Shown here: piece by piece, positions 18,809 through 27,238 of the stretch
How the letters are laid out: every line of letters begins with the position of its first letter
Numbering within the stretch: position 1 is the stretch's first letter
Assembly (NCBI RefSeq): GCF_000214665.1
Contig: NC_015572.1
Coordinates: 1,798,001-1,862,000, forward strand
Source of the DNA: Methylomonas methanica MC09
GTDB lineage: Bacteria; Pseudomonadota; Gammaproteobacteria; Methylococcales; Methylomonadaceae
DNA length: 64,000 nt
Reading direction: 5' to 3'
Notes under the pieces: model-generated
Told to the model about the DNA's origin: nothing
The model's database searches: none
What the model saw: only the letters and a program-made list of their open reading frames with translations
Made by a program: the position numbers and the translations under genes

Positions 18809-19987
18809 ATGTCTATAGAAGTGAATGGTGGAAGACGCGGCCTGACCGACCCGGAAATTGCCGCTGTAATCATGGCCGCCGTACCCGAAAAGCCTTTGGA
18901 AACGCAACGTAAAATGAACTACTTCATGAAGCCGCGCGGTAAACGGATTAATGAATACGAAGTATTGTGTTGCTACAGCCAGCCGACACCGGATTGGATT
19001 CCCGGCGGTCTGGACTGGGGCGACTGGACCCAAAAATTTCATGGTGGCCGACCGTCCTGGAGTAATGAATCCACCGAAATGCGCAGCTCGGATTGGCTGG
19101 CGCACCGCGATCCGGCTTTCCGCTGGCACGCGCTGTATGTCAAGGATAAAGCGGAAGAATGGCGCTATACCGACCGCTTCCTGAAAGCCTATTCCGCCGA
19201 CGGCCATGTGCGTTCGATAGATCCTGTCTGGCGCGACGAAGTATTGGGAGATTACCTGGGTGCTTTCGGCTTTTACGAGTATGGCCTGTTCAATTCGCAT
19301 TCCTCCGTGGTGCGCGATTGTCTGGGCGATACGTTGCGGATGAGCAGCGCCATGATCGGTTTGGATAAAGTCGATAACGCGCAAATGATTCAAGCGGAAA
19401 GAACCTTTTTGTCTAAATTGGTACCGGGGTTCCCTGAATCTACCGATATTCCCAAACAGGAATGGACGAAAGGCCCCATATTCAAAGGCGCCAGAGAATT
19501 GGTACAGGATATTTGGCAGGCGACCTATGACTGGAACGAAATTTTGTTCTCGGGTCATATGATCTGCGATCCCATCTTCGGTCAATTTGTGCGCAGAGAG
19601 TTCTTTATGCGTTTGTCGTCGTATTACGGCGATAGCTTGACGCCGTTTTTTATCAACCAGATGCAGTTGTATTTCTCGCAGACCAAGGGGATTACCACGG
19701 ATATGTTCCATACCTGCCTGGGTGCTGATGTCGAATTCGGCGACTACAACAACCGTCTGATGCGGGCCTGGGCCAATAAATGGCTGCCCAGAACCGTCAA
19801 TGCGCTGAAAGACTTCATGGCCATTTACGCCACTATTCCGGAAATCGAAGGTGTTAGCGACAAAGCAGCCATTGAAGCGGCGCTGATTCGGGTATTCGCC
19901 GATTGGAAACGCGATTTCGCCGATCCGATCCACTATAAAGTGGATACCGCCGCACTCGTTAAAACCGTGTTAAGCGGACTTAAATAA
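18809..19987 (+). CDS. mmoY: Soluble methane monooxygenase hydroxylase, beta subunit
   Basis: A structural beta chain of the (alpha-beta-gamma)2 hydroxylase; it has the ferritin-like helical fold without iron ligands and helps form the cleft that docks MmoB and MmoC. At 392 residues it is within a few residues of other MmoY proteins. It lies 31 bases after mmoX with a good AAGGAA ribosome binding site and 9 bases before mmoB. A long open frame on the opposite strand is a shadow of this gene. Confidence 0.98.
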   Translation: MSIEVNGGRRGLTDPEIAAVIMAAVPEKPLETQRKMNYFMKPRGKRINEYEVLCCYSQPTPDWIPGGLDWGDWTQKFHGGRPSWSNESTEMRSSDWLAHRDPAFRWHALYVKDKAEEWRYTDRFLKAYSADGHVRSIDPVWRDEVLGDYLGAFGFYEYGLFNSHSSVVRDCLGDTLRMSSAMIGLDKVDNAQMIQAERTFLSKLVPGFPESTDIPKQEWTKGPIFKGARELVQDIWQATYDWNEILFSGHMICDPIFGQFVRREFFMRLSSYYGDSLTPFFINQMQLYFSQTKGITTDMFHTCLGADVEFGDYNNRLMRAWANKWLPRTVNALKDFMAIYATIPEIEGVSDKAAIEAALIRVFADWKRDFADPIHYKVDTAALVKTVLSGLK

Positions 19988-19996
19988 GGAAATATC

Positions 19997-20422
19997 ATGT
20001 CTAAAAGTTCAAATGCTTACAACGCAGGCATTATGCAAAAAAACGGCAAAGCGTTTGCCGACGAGTACTTTTCCGAAGACAACCAAGTCGTGCATGAAAG
20101 CCACGAAGTGGTGCTGGTGTTAAAAAAATCCGATGAACTCAACACCGTGGTTGAAGAAATATTGCTGGGTTCTCACAAAGCGGACAACCCAACGCTGGTA
20201 GTGGAAGATCGCGCCGGTTTCTGGTGGCTGAAAGCGACCGGTAAAATCGAGATCGACTGCGTCGAGGTCTCGGAGTTATTAGGCAAGCATTACAGCGTTT
20301 ACGACCTGCTGGTCGACGTTTCCTCCACCATCGGTCGCGCCTACACACTGGGCGAAACCTTTACCATCACATCTGAATTGATGGGTCTTGACGTCAAACT
20401 GAAAGACTTAGCGGCAGCATAG
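19997..20422 (+). CDS. mmoB: Soluble methane monooxygenase regulatory protein B
   Basis: A cofactorless effector that binds the hydroxylase alpha subunit, reshapes the di-iron site and controls O2 and substrate access. The 141 residues equal the length of the Bath homologue; the flexible N-terminal tail needed for activity is present. Conserved core segments include VVEDRAGFWWLKATGKIEID and the C-terminal FTITSELMGLD. AAGGAA precedes the ATG, and mmoZ follows after 9 bases. Confidence 0.97.
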   Translation: MSKSSNAYNAGIMQKNGKAFADEYFSEDNQVVHESHEVVLVLKKSDELNTVVEEILLGSHKADNPTLVVEDRAGFWWLKATGKIEIDCVEVSELLGKHYSVYDLLVDVSSTIGRAYTLGETFTITSELMGLDVKLKDLAAA

Positions 20423-20431
20423 GGGATAACA

Positions 20432-20929
20432 ATGGCAAATATTCACGATAATCCTACCCGCAATGCCTGGATGGCGAAAATTGCGACGCTGGACACTATG
20501 GCGAAGGCACATGCTTTCTTGACCGATTTCCGGGCCAGACACATGAGCCCGTTCAAAACCGACTGGTCGCTGGAGTTGGATGGGCTTTGGATCGAGCTGA
20601 AAATTGAAGAGAAGCTGGCGTTATTGAAACACAAGGAATTCAACGACTCCCAATTGCTCAACAATTGCAGCTGCGGCGCCGACGCCCAGCAGGTCGCCAA
20701 CGCAGCCATCGCCAAAATGGAGGCCTGTGAAGACATGTACGAAGCAGAGCGTATTCATATCAACTTCAGATTGGCCTGCAAGCCGCCTGTCATGCCGGTC
20801 AATGTGTTTTTGGACACGGATCGCCAATTGGGCACCAAGCTGATGGAACTGCGCAACACCGACTACTACGCCTTGCCGTTAGAGGCCTTGCGCGAAAAAC
20901 GCGGCGCGAAAGTGATTAGGTTGCAGTAA
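20432..20929 (+). CDS. mmoZ: Soluble methane monooxygenase hydroxylase, gamma subunit
   Basis: The small structural subunit of the hydroxylase, packing against the outside of the alpha-beta core. The 165-residue, mostly helical product agrees with the usual 165-170 residues. It includes the N-terminal HDNPTRNAWMAKI and a central segment with cysteines (NCSCGADAQQ). It is preceded by AGGGGA. A 211-base gap follows before mmoD. Confidence 0.97.
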   Translation: MANIHDNPTRNAWMAKIATLDTMAKAHAFLTDFRARHMSPFKTDWSLELDGLWIELKIEEKLALLKHKEFNDSQLLNNCSCGADAQQVANAAIAKMEACEDMYEAERIHINFRLACKPPVMPVNVFLDTDRQLGTKLMELRNTDYYALPLEALREKRGAKVIRLQ

Positions 20930-21140
20930 ACGCCAGGCGGAAATGCCGGCCCCGGCTCTTTATTTATGCGGAAGAGACGGGGAAGCATGTTGCGGATGGC
21001 CATGCGGGACGCTTGGTCATCCCGTTCAGACTATTAACCGATGGTATGCAAATTCAGCGCATTCGCGTTGGCCATGACGGACAAATCCGCGCATTTTTGC
21101 ACCTATCGATAACACCGAACAATTTCATAGAACGAGTATC
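20930..21140. other. Unusually long gap inside the sMMO operon
   Basis: 211 bases separate mmoZ from mmoD, whereas other junctions from mmoX to mmoC are 1-31 bases. No gene is visible. Small dyads (GCCGG/CCGGC near 20945-20956; GCATG/CATGC at 20985-20989 and 21001-21005) could form weak hairpins. An internal promoter or processing site is possible, but no sigma-54 match was found. Confidence 0.5.
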
Positions 21141-21401
21141 ATGGATTTATTCTCAAATTTTAAGTTGGCGGTAGCGCCTGATTTTCCGAGTGAAGCCGAC
21201 AATATCACCAAGCTCTACGACAGCGAACCCTATACCGCATTCAGCGAAGACCTTGAGTTTATGTGGCGTTGGACAATCTATAGAGACCAAAAACTGGTGC
21301 AGGAGGGCTGCTCCTTAACCCTGGTTGCCTCGCGGCGCGCGGTTGATCATGTACTGTTTTTTTTCAGTGCATCGAATAGAAGCCAAGCGCGAGGAGAATG
21401 A
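21141..21401 (+). CDS. mmoD: sMMO operon protein MmoD
   Basis: A small protein that binds the hydroxylase and inhibits it. In Methylosinus it is proposed to take part in the copper switch between soluble and particulate methane monooxygenase. The 86-residue product is a little shorter than described MmoD proteins. It carries the recognisable core FMWRWTIYRDQKLVQEGCS and LVASRRAVDHVLFFF. The position between mmoZ and mmoC is diagnostic. The stop is one base before the mmoC start. Confidence 0.92.
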   Translation: MDLFSNFKLAVAPDFPSEADNITKLYDSEPYTAFSEDLEFMWRWTIYRDQKLVQEGCSLTLVASRRAVDHVLFFFSASNRSQARGE

Positions 21402-21402
21402 A

Positions 21403-22437
21403 GTGAGCGCCCATCTAATAAAAATCGTTACCCAAGAGGGCGATTCGGTTTGTTTCGACTGTTTCGAAGACGAAGACATTGTCAGCGCCGGTTTGCGTCA
21501 GGAAATATACCTGATGACGTCCTGTCGCGAAGGCGGCTGCGCCACCTGTAAAGGGCTTTGCACCGATGGTGATTACGAATTAGGCAAGGTGAGTTCTCAG
21601 GCTTTACCCACCGAAGAGGAGGAAAACGGCTATGTACTGCTGTGCCGCTGCTATCCGACCTCTGATATGGTTGTTGAAGTACCGTACACCTACGACCGTA
21701 TTTCCTTTTCGCCTGTTGGCATAAGCGTTGAGGCTGAAATCGTCGAATTGGCCAAAGTATCCAGCAATGTCATGAAGTTGCAACTGCAAAGTCCGCCGGA
21801 CGAACTGAAAATTCGCTTCGACGCCGGCCAGTTCTTTGATCTGGAAATTCCCGGAACCACCACCACACGTTCGTATTCGCCGGCCAATATTTCAAACGAT
21901 CGCGGCGAATTGGAGTTTTTAATTCGGATTGTCGATAACGGCAAGTTTTCCGGCTGGCTGCAAAACCAAGCTCACGTCGGCCAAAAAATTAATGTTAAAG
22001 GACCTTCCGGTATTTTCGGACTTAAGGAAAACGGCTTTACCCCGCGCTATTTTGTGGCGGGCGGCACCGGGTTGGCGCCGATTTTATCCATGGTCAGACG
22101 CATGCGGGAATGGGAAGAGCCGCAAACCAGCATCATATATTTCGGTGTCAATACCGAAGCAGAAGTGTTTTATGCGGAAGAACTGAAACGCCTGGAATCT
22201 GAAATGCCCAATCTGGGGATACGGATTTGCGTCTGGAAAGCCAGTGACGATTGGAGCGGCGAAAAAGGCAGTGTGGTGGATGTTTTACGCCGCGATTTGC
22301 AAGGCGGCGGCGTGACCCCGGATTTGTATCTGTGCGGTCCGCCCGGCATGGTGGATGCCGTATACGCAGTATGCGCCGAAGCCGGAATCGCTCAAAACAA
22401 AATCTTCCTGGAAAAGTTTTTACCCAGCGTTAGCTAG
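21403..22437 (+). CDS. mmoC: Soluble methane monooxygenase reductase
   Basis: Passes electrons from NADH to the hydroxylase. I choose the GTG at 21403, whose product begins VSAHLIKIVTQEGD and aligns with other MmoC proteins; GAGGAG lies six bases upstream inside mmoD. An upstream ATG at 21325 would add 26 unrelated residues. The 344 residues show a plant-type [2Fe-2S] ferredoxin domain (SCREGGCATCKGLC plus a later LLCRC), the FAD-binding RSYSPAN motif (about residue 150), and the NADH-binding GGTGLAPILSM and CGPPGM. Confidence 0.98.
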   Translation: MSAHLIKIVTQEGDSVCFDCFEDEDIVSAGLRQEIYLMTSCREGGCATCKGLCTDGDYELGKVSSQALPTEEEENGYVLLCRCYPTSDMVVEVPYTYDRISFSPVGISVEAEIVELAKVSSNVMKLQLQSPPDELKIRFDAGQFFDLEIPGTTTTRSYSPANISNDRGELEFLIRIVDNGKFSGWLQNQAHVGQKINVKGPSGIFGLKENGFTPRYFVAGGTGLAPILSMVRRMREWEEPQTSIIYFGVNTEAEVFYAEELKRLESEMPNLGIRICVWKASDDWSGEKGSVVDVLRRDLQGGGVTPDLYLCGPPGMVDAVYAVCAEAGIAQNKIFLEKFLPSVS

Positions 22438-22442
22438 CGGAT

Positions 22443-22736
22443 ATGAAAGCCGACGACCAGGAGTTTATTGAAAATATGGTCATTGAACTGGATGAAAGTA
22501 TTCGTCGCCTGGTGGAAGAAGAGCGACGCTTGAAACTCAAGCTCGGCGAAGACCGTGTCGCCGAGTTACGCGAATTCTGGCACAAACAAATGCCGGAATC
22601 GGAAGAGGAATCTTTCAAACGTTCAATGGATCATGCCGATCGAAAACTAACCTGGATCTGGCTAAGGCTGAGTCGACTGCATCAATCGCGCGCCAAAGCG
22701 GGCCGTGAGCTAATGAAACGCAATTCCATAGATTAA
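22443..22736 (+). CDS. Small helical protein of unknown function in the sMMO operon
   Basis: A 97-residue, highly charged protein predicted to be mostly alpha-helical with coiled-coil tendency (ELDESIRRLVEEERRLKLKLG); it has no signal peptide and no cysteines. It starts five bases after mmoC and stops 98 bases before mmoG, so it is almost certainly transcribed with them. I do not recognise a family. The position suggests a role in sMMO assembly, regulation or MmoG function, but this is inference only. Confidence 0.8.
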   Translation: MKADDQEFIENMVIELDESIRRLVEEERRLKLKLGEDRVAELREFWHKQMPESEEESFKRSMDHADRKLTWIWLRLSRLHQSRAKAGRELMKRNSID

Positions 22737-22834
22737 ACGCCTGTTATTAACAACGTTTTCGAATTGGCAATACCAACGATGCAGGCCACTCGACAAACAT
22801 TTCATGACAAATTACCCATGCCTACAGGAATACC

Positions 22835-24517
22835 ATGTCAAAACAAGTTATTTATAATCCGGAAGCGCGCCAACGATTGCTGCAGGGGATTAACGCAGTG
22901 GCCAGAGCAGCCGGCGTCACACTGGGTAGCGCCGGTCCGGCGGTGATGATTCAACACCGTACCGAAGGCATTATGCCTATCTTCACACGCGACGGTGTGA
23001 CCGTTGCCAACGCCATTGTGATGGAAGATCGCATCGCCGACTTGGGTGCTCGTATGTTGCGCGATGTTGCCGGCTCGGTATCTCGCGAGGTGGGCGATGG
23101 CACGACCACCGCGATTGTGCTGGCACAGAGTCTGGCCGCCGATGCTTTAAAAAGCGTAGCGGCAGGCTTTCATCCGTTGCAGCTACGGAAAGGTATGGAA
23201 CTGGCTTTATCGCTTGTTGAGCAGCACTTGAAAAAAACCGCCCTGACCGGTGTTACGGAGGATTGGGTGGAAAAGATCGCGCTGGTTGCCACCAAAGGCG
23301 AAGCCGGCGTTGGAAAGCTGCTATCGCGGGCCTTATCCGAACTGGGCGACGACGGCAGCTTGACCTTCCAGCTTGGGAACGGGCGCGAGGATCAGTTAGA
23401 GGTGGTGGAAGGTATACATTATCAACAGGGCTTTTTATCGCCCTATTTCATCACCGATAAAACCCGTGGCGAAGCCGTTTTGGAGCAACCTTACATTTTG
23501 TTGTACGACCGGGAAATCGACGATTTTATCGATTTGGTACCCATTCTGGAAGAAGTGGCCGCGGAAGGCCGCCCGTTGTTGTTGATTGCCGAAAGTGTTT
23601 CGGAAAAAGCCTTGGCGGGCTTATTACTGAATCACGTTCGCGGCAATTTCAAGGTGGTTGCCGTCAAGCCGCCCGGTTTCGGTGACGCACGTATCAATCG
23701 CTTAAGCGACTTGGCATTATTGACCGGCGGTACGGCTATTTTGGAGGCGCATGCCCCGCGGCTGGAACAGGTTAAACTGACTCAGCTGGGGCAGGCGCAA
23801 CGGGCGGTTATTAACGAAGGCAGCACGACTGTTATCGGTGCGGCCGGCGCCGGTGAGCCGATACTTGAGCGTATCGGGGCTTTACGGCGGCAGCTTGCCG
23901 CCGTAAATGCCCGCAAACCCGGCGCAGGCTCGCCCAGCGGCAATTTACATGAGGCGGAGGAATTGGAAGAACGTATCGCCGTTCTATCCGGTAAGACCGG
24001 TGCCTATAGTGTCGGCGGTACGACGGACGTGGAAATCAAGGAACGCCTGGTGCGGATCGAAAATGCCTATCTGTCTGCCAAAGCAGCCGTGGCCGAAGGT
24101 GTGTTGCCGGGCGGTGGCGTAGGTCTGTTCAGATGTCGGATACTATTGAACGAAGTCATTGCCGAAAATGCCGAGCAACAGCAGGGCGTCGCCATCATCA
24201 AAAATGCGCTGGGCGCGCCGATGCGGCAATTGTTGAGCAATGGCGGCTTGAATAGCGAAGAAGTCATGATGCGTTTGTGTGGCCAGACAGATCCGCAATT
24301 TGCCTTTGATATGCGGCATCAGCGTTATGGGCATTTTCTGGATATTGGCATTATAGACTCGGTAAAAGTGGTGCGCTTGGCATTACGCAAAGCGGTGAGT
24401 GTGGTGGGCACTTTAATCAGCAGCGATACGGTGATCATGAATGTGCCGGACTTATCCATTATGGACGGTTACTCTGCTGAATGGGCCGCCGCTACCCGCG
24501 AAGACCCTCGCAGTTGA
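22835..24517 (+). CDS. mmoG: GroEL-like chaperonin MmoG
   Basis: A specialised Hsp60 homologue known to be required for sMMO expression in methanotrophs, thought to fold or assemble the hydroxylase or the MmoR activator. The 560 residues follow the GroEL layout. The nucleotide loop VGDGTTTAIVLAQSL includes the Asp at position 88, corresponding to GroEL Asp87; PGFGD and the equatorial VLPGGGVG are also present. The C-terminus lacks the glycine-methionine repeats of housekeeping GroEL, and no groES is nearby. No sigma-54 site was found in the 98-base gap upstream. Confidence 0.95.
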   Translation: MSKQVIYNPEARQRLLQGINAVARAAGVTLGSAGPAVMIQHRTEGIMPIFTRDGVTVANAIVMEDRIADLGARMLRDVAGSVSREVGDGTTTAIVLAQSLAADALKSVAAGFHPLQLRKGMELALSLVEQHLKKTALTGVTEDWVEKIALVATKGEAGVGKLLSRALSELGDDGSLTFQLGNGREDQLEVVEGIHYQQGFLSPYFITDKTRGEAVLEQPYILLYDREIDDFIDLVPILEEVAAEGRPLLLIAESVSEKALAGLLLNHVRGNFKVVAVKPPGFGDARINRLSDLALLTGGTAILEAHAPRLEQVKLTQLGQAQRAVINEGSTTVIGAAGAGEPILERIGALRRQLAAVNARKPGAGSPSGNLHEAEELEERIAVLSGKTGAYSVGGTTDVEIKERLVRIENAYLSAKAAVAEGVLPGGGVGLFRCRILLNEVIAENAEQQQGVAIIKNALGAPMRQLLSNGGLNSEEVMMRLCGQTDPQFAFDMRHQRYGHFLDIGIIDSVKVVRLALRKAVSVVGTLISSDTVIMNVPDLSIMDGYSAEWAAATREDPRS

Positions 24518-24763
24518 CGGCTCATGGTCATGTCTGATGCATATACCCCAACGGCATTGGCGATAGTGGCTGGCGGCGGAAAACCTCGCTGAGCGTCTCA
24601 GCAGACTTGAGTTGTTTGTGCCGGGGCAAATTTCGGTACTTGTCTCCGTCATAAGCATATAAACAGCCATTTAAGAAAACGAACGGCTTAACCGATTGTA
24701 TTAGCTGTATCCTTCCTGCCCCGGTTGCTCTCGCTCCAGAGTTCCTGATAATAGTATGGGGCA
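24518..24763. other. Gap between mmoG and its terminator
   Basis: About 250 bases with no supportable gene on either strand. A perfect 6-bp hairpin GCTGAG-CGT-CTCAGC sits near 24588-24602. Minus-strand ORFs here have no recognisable features. Confidence 0.5.
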
Positions 24764-24800
24764 AGGCAATGTGACGTTATGTCACATTGCCTATTTTTTT
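24764..24800 (+). terminator. Strong hairpin terminator between mmoG and mmoR
   Basis: AGGCAATGTGAC (24764-24775) and GTCACATTGCCT (24781-24792) form a perfect 12-bp stem with a 5-base loop, followed by A and seven T residues. This should separate the mmoX-mmoG transcript from mmoR, which then needs its own promoter in the AT-rich 24800-24899 stretch. Confidence 0.9.
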
Positions 24801-24899
24801 GATTTTGTTATTTTTGCATAGTCTAAACAGATATAAATAACTGTTTTTAAATAAGTTTCGCGCCGAAACTGTTTTGGCAAGTCAAAATCGAGAGAATAA

Positions 24900-26657
24900 A
24901 TGGATATTGCTCTATACCTGCCGAGCAAGGTAAAAATTGTTCAAGAAGCCTTTTTCCATAAACGCACCCGGGATTTTCAGGTCGATCGCCCCGTACAAGC
25001 CTGGCACTGGATGATTCAAACCCGCTCGGCACCCGATCACGCCGACTGGGTCAGGCCGGAAGTATCCGAAGCCTGGCGGCGCTGTCTGGAAGAGTATCAA
25101 TTGCCGCTGGGTATTTTTGCCTACTTGGATACACCGCGCGACAACGAAAAGTCTTCCGCGAGCAGCGAGCAACGCGCCTCGGGAATTTCGCGATTATTGA
25201 CTCAGCTTAGCCGTCAGTTTCATGTGTTCTTGCAGGAAGCGGGTGTAACGTTGGTACTGACCGATGCCGACGGCGTCTTATTACAAAAATTGGGTGAAAG
25301 CACATTTACCAGCCCCTTCATTTCCGCCATCTATGAAAAAGACAGCCAATGGAGCGAGCGGATTTTGGGTAACAATGGCATAGGCAGTGCCGTTCATCTA
25401 AAGAAACCCATGGCATTTCAGGGTATGGAGCATTTTCTCAGTGTGCTGCATCCCTTTAGCACCGTGGGCTACCCCTTACTGGACGACGACGGCGAATTGT
25501 TGGCTGTAATAGGCTTGATCAGTGACCGGCAGGAGAGCTTGAATTCGCTTTTTGCCTTGCTGCATCTGCTGTGCGTTTTGCTTAACACCAATTTGCCGCT
25601 GGCGGAAAATCAACAAGCACAGGCGCGGGTGCTGGAAAAGATTCCGTTCAAATTCAGTCAAAAGCCCACTCATGCTGATAACGCCACCGTTACAGGGGAG
25701 TTGGCGGCATTGCTCGATAAGGCGGTGAAACTGCAACAATATAAAATCCCCATTCTTATCACGGGCGAATCCGGCGTAGGCAAAGATCATTTTGTCAACA
25801 TGCTGAAAAATGCCGGTTCGCGTAGTGACAAGCCCTTAATTGCCATCAATTGCTCGTCGATTCCACGGGATTTGATCGAAAGCGAATTATTTGGTTACGA
25901 AACCGGCAGTTTTACCGGGGCCCGCAACGGAGGTAAGCCGGGCAAATTCCTGTTGGCCGACAAGGGCATTCTATTTCTCGACGAAATCGGCGATATGAGT
26001 TTAGATCTGCAATCGACCTTGTTGCGCGTTCTGGAAACATCCGAATTCACGCCGGTCGGCGGAGTCAAGCCGCGTCGGGTTGATGTACAGATTGTTGCCG
26101 CCACAAACGTCCCGTTGCAGGAAGCGGTTGAAGCGGGTCGTTTTCGTCGCGACTTGTATTATCGTCTCAATGGAGCGCAAATCCACCTGCCGCCGTTGCG
26201 GGAACGGGAAGACAAACTCCCGCTTATTCATCGGATTCTGGAGCGGGAACTGTCCAAGCTGCCCAATGCGAAATCGATTAACATTTGCCCTAAAGTCATC
26301 GCCTTAATCGAACAACATCCGTGGCCGGGAAACATTCGCCAGTTGATCAATGTCATTCGTACGACGCTTTATACCGCCGAGACTGAGGCGATCACACTGC
26401 AGGATTTGCCGCCGAATTTTATCGCGGAACTAACGCACCCCATGTTCCCCAACGAAGTTAACACTAACCTGCCCAATGGCATTCACAACGCTCCGCCCGG
26501 AAAAACCATGACGCTGGAAGACTGGGAGCAATATGGCATCAAAATGACCTTAACTGAATGTGACGGCAATATTAGCTTGGCAGCCCGAAAACTGGGTATC
26601 ACCCGCACGACGTTGTACAAGAAAATTAACCGTTTCGGTCTTAACAGAGTCACTTGA
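24900..26657 (+). CDS. mmoR: Sigma-54-dependent transcriptional activator MmoR
   Basis: Activates the sigma-54 promoter of mmoX, probably on a small-molecule or copper-related cue. The 585 residues comprise an N-terminal AcoR-like GAF region (about 100-235, with LGNNGIGSAVHLKKPM), an AAA+ domain (about 260-490) with Walker A GESGVGKD (289-296), the sigma-54 contact loop GSFTGA (336-341; a variant of GAFTGA), DEIGD and RRDLYYRL, and a C-terminal Fis-type helix-turn-helix (ISLAARKLGITRTTLYKKI). It has no receiver domain, so it is probably ligand-gated. mmoQ and mmoS, found beside mmoR in Methylococcus, are absent here. Confidence 0.95.
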   Translation: MDIALYLPSKVKIVQEAFFHKRTRDFQVDRPVQAWHWMIQTRSAPDHADWVRPEVSEAWRRCLEEYQLPLGIFAYLDTPRDNEKSSASSEQRASGISRLLTQLSRQFHVFLQEAGVTLVLTDADGVLLQKLGESTFTSPFISAIYEKDSQWSERILGNNGIGSAVHLKKPMAFQGMEHFLSVLHPFSTVGYPLLDDDGELLAVIGLISDRQESLNSLFALLHLLCVLLNTNLPLAENQQAQARVLEKIPFKFSQKPTHADNATVTGELAALLDKAVKLQQYKIPILITGESGVGKDHFVNMLKNAGSRSDKPLIAINCSSIPRDLIESELFGYETGSFTGARNGGKPGKFLLADKGILFLDEIGDMSLDLQSTLLRVLETSEFTPVGGVKPRRVDVQIVAATNVPLQEAVEAGRFRRDLYYRLNGAQIHLPPLREREDKLPLIHRILERELSKLPNAKSINICPKVIALIEQHPWPGNIRQLINVIRTTLYTAETEAITLQDLPPNFIAELTHPMFPNEVNTNLPNGIHNAPPGKTMTLEDWEQYGIKMTLTECDGNISLAARKLGITRTTLYKKINRFGLNRVT

Positions 26658-26717
26658 CATTCCAGCTTGGTTCACGCCAGAGATCGCTGAGGCATGACCT
26701 ACAAGCGCGCTGCGCCC

Positions 26718-27152
26718 TCAACGAAACAGGCTTTTGCGATAGATAATCATGTGCACGGCGACACTGGCCACAAATAAATAACCTGTCAGGGCATGCCAAC
26801 GTCTCCAGTGTTTACGCCGTGCGGTGGTCAGCGCTAACGAAGCGGCCAAACTCCCTACCATGGCGATTTTGTTATAGCGGTTGAGCTGCTTTTTGGTGAT
26901 GGGCGGCGGTATTAACTGCTCAACCAACACTTGGTCGACAGCCGAGTCCAGGTGTGCTTCCAATTCGGAAATTTCGATGGCGGCGGGATCGAAACGCACC
27001 ACAACGCTTCCGGTACGGGCATCGGCTTGCACCGTGCTAATAGCCGCTATTTTCGACAGCTGTTTATTAAGCTCCGTCAGTCGCGTCTGGTCGCGTAGGC
27101 GTTTGTCGCGCACTCGGATACGGCCCGGCAATGAAGATACTATTCTGCTCAT
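26718..27152 (-). CDS. Small HMA-like domain membrane protein
   Basis: A 144-residue protein. Residues 1-75 form a ferredoxin-like fold resembling HMA-type domains (SSLPGRIRVRD, a beta-alpha-beta pattern, GSVVVRFDPA) but have no CxxC metal motif. Two hydrophobic stretches follow (about 95-112 and 122-140, WHALTGYLFVASVAVHMII) that could span the membrane. Similar domains occur in proteins linked to heavy-metal P-type ATPases, but the function is unknown. It is convergent with mmoR, so it may or may not relate to copper and sMMO control. Confidence 0.75.
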   Translation of the reverse strand: MSRIVSSLPGRIRVRDKRLRDQTRLTELNKQLSKIAAISTVQADARTGSVVVRFDPAAIEISELEAHLDSAVDQVLVEQLIPPPITKKQLNRYNKIAMVGSLAASLALTTARRKHWRRWHALTGYLFVASVAVHMIIYRKSLFR

Positions 27153-27238
27153 TTTCCACTCTTACTCATTGGCTGTTTCCAGTTACTGTGATTTCGTACG
27201 GTTTAAGCTGCGCCGTACGCGCCGTCTTCGGCTCGACG

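Noticed and set aside
18740..19933. 397-codon minus-strand ORF
   Set aside because: It is antisense to the certain mmoY gene, with no matching family; a shadow of GC-biased codon use.
22737..22834. Possible sigma-54 promoter upstream of mmoG (TTGGCAATACC...TGC)
   Set aside because: The GG and GC elements are three bases too far apart and the -12 element does not match.
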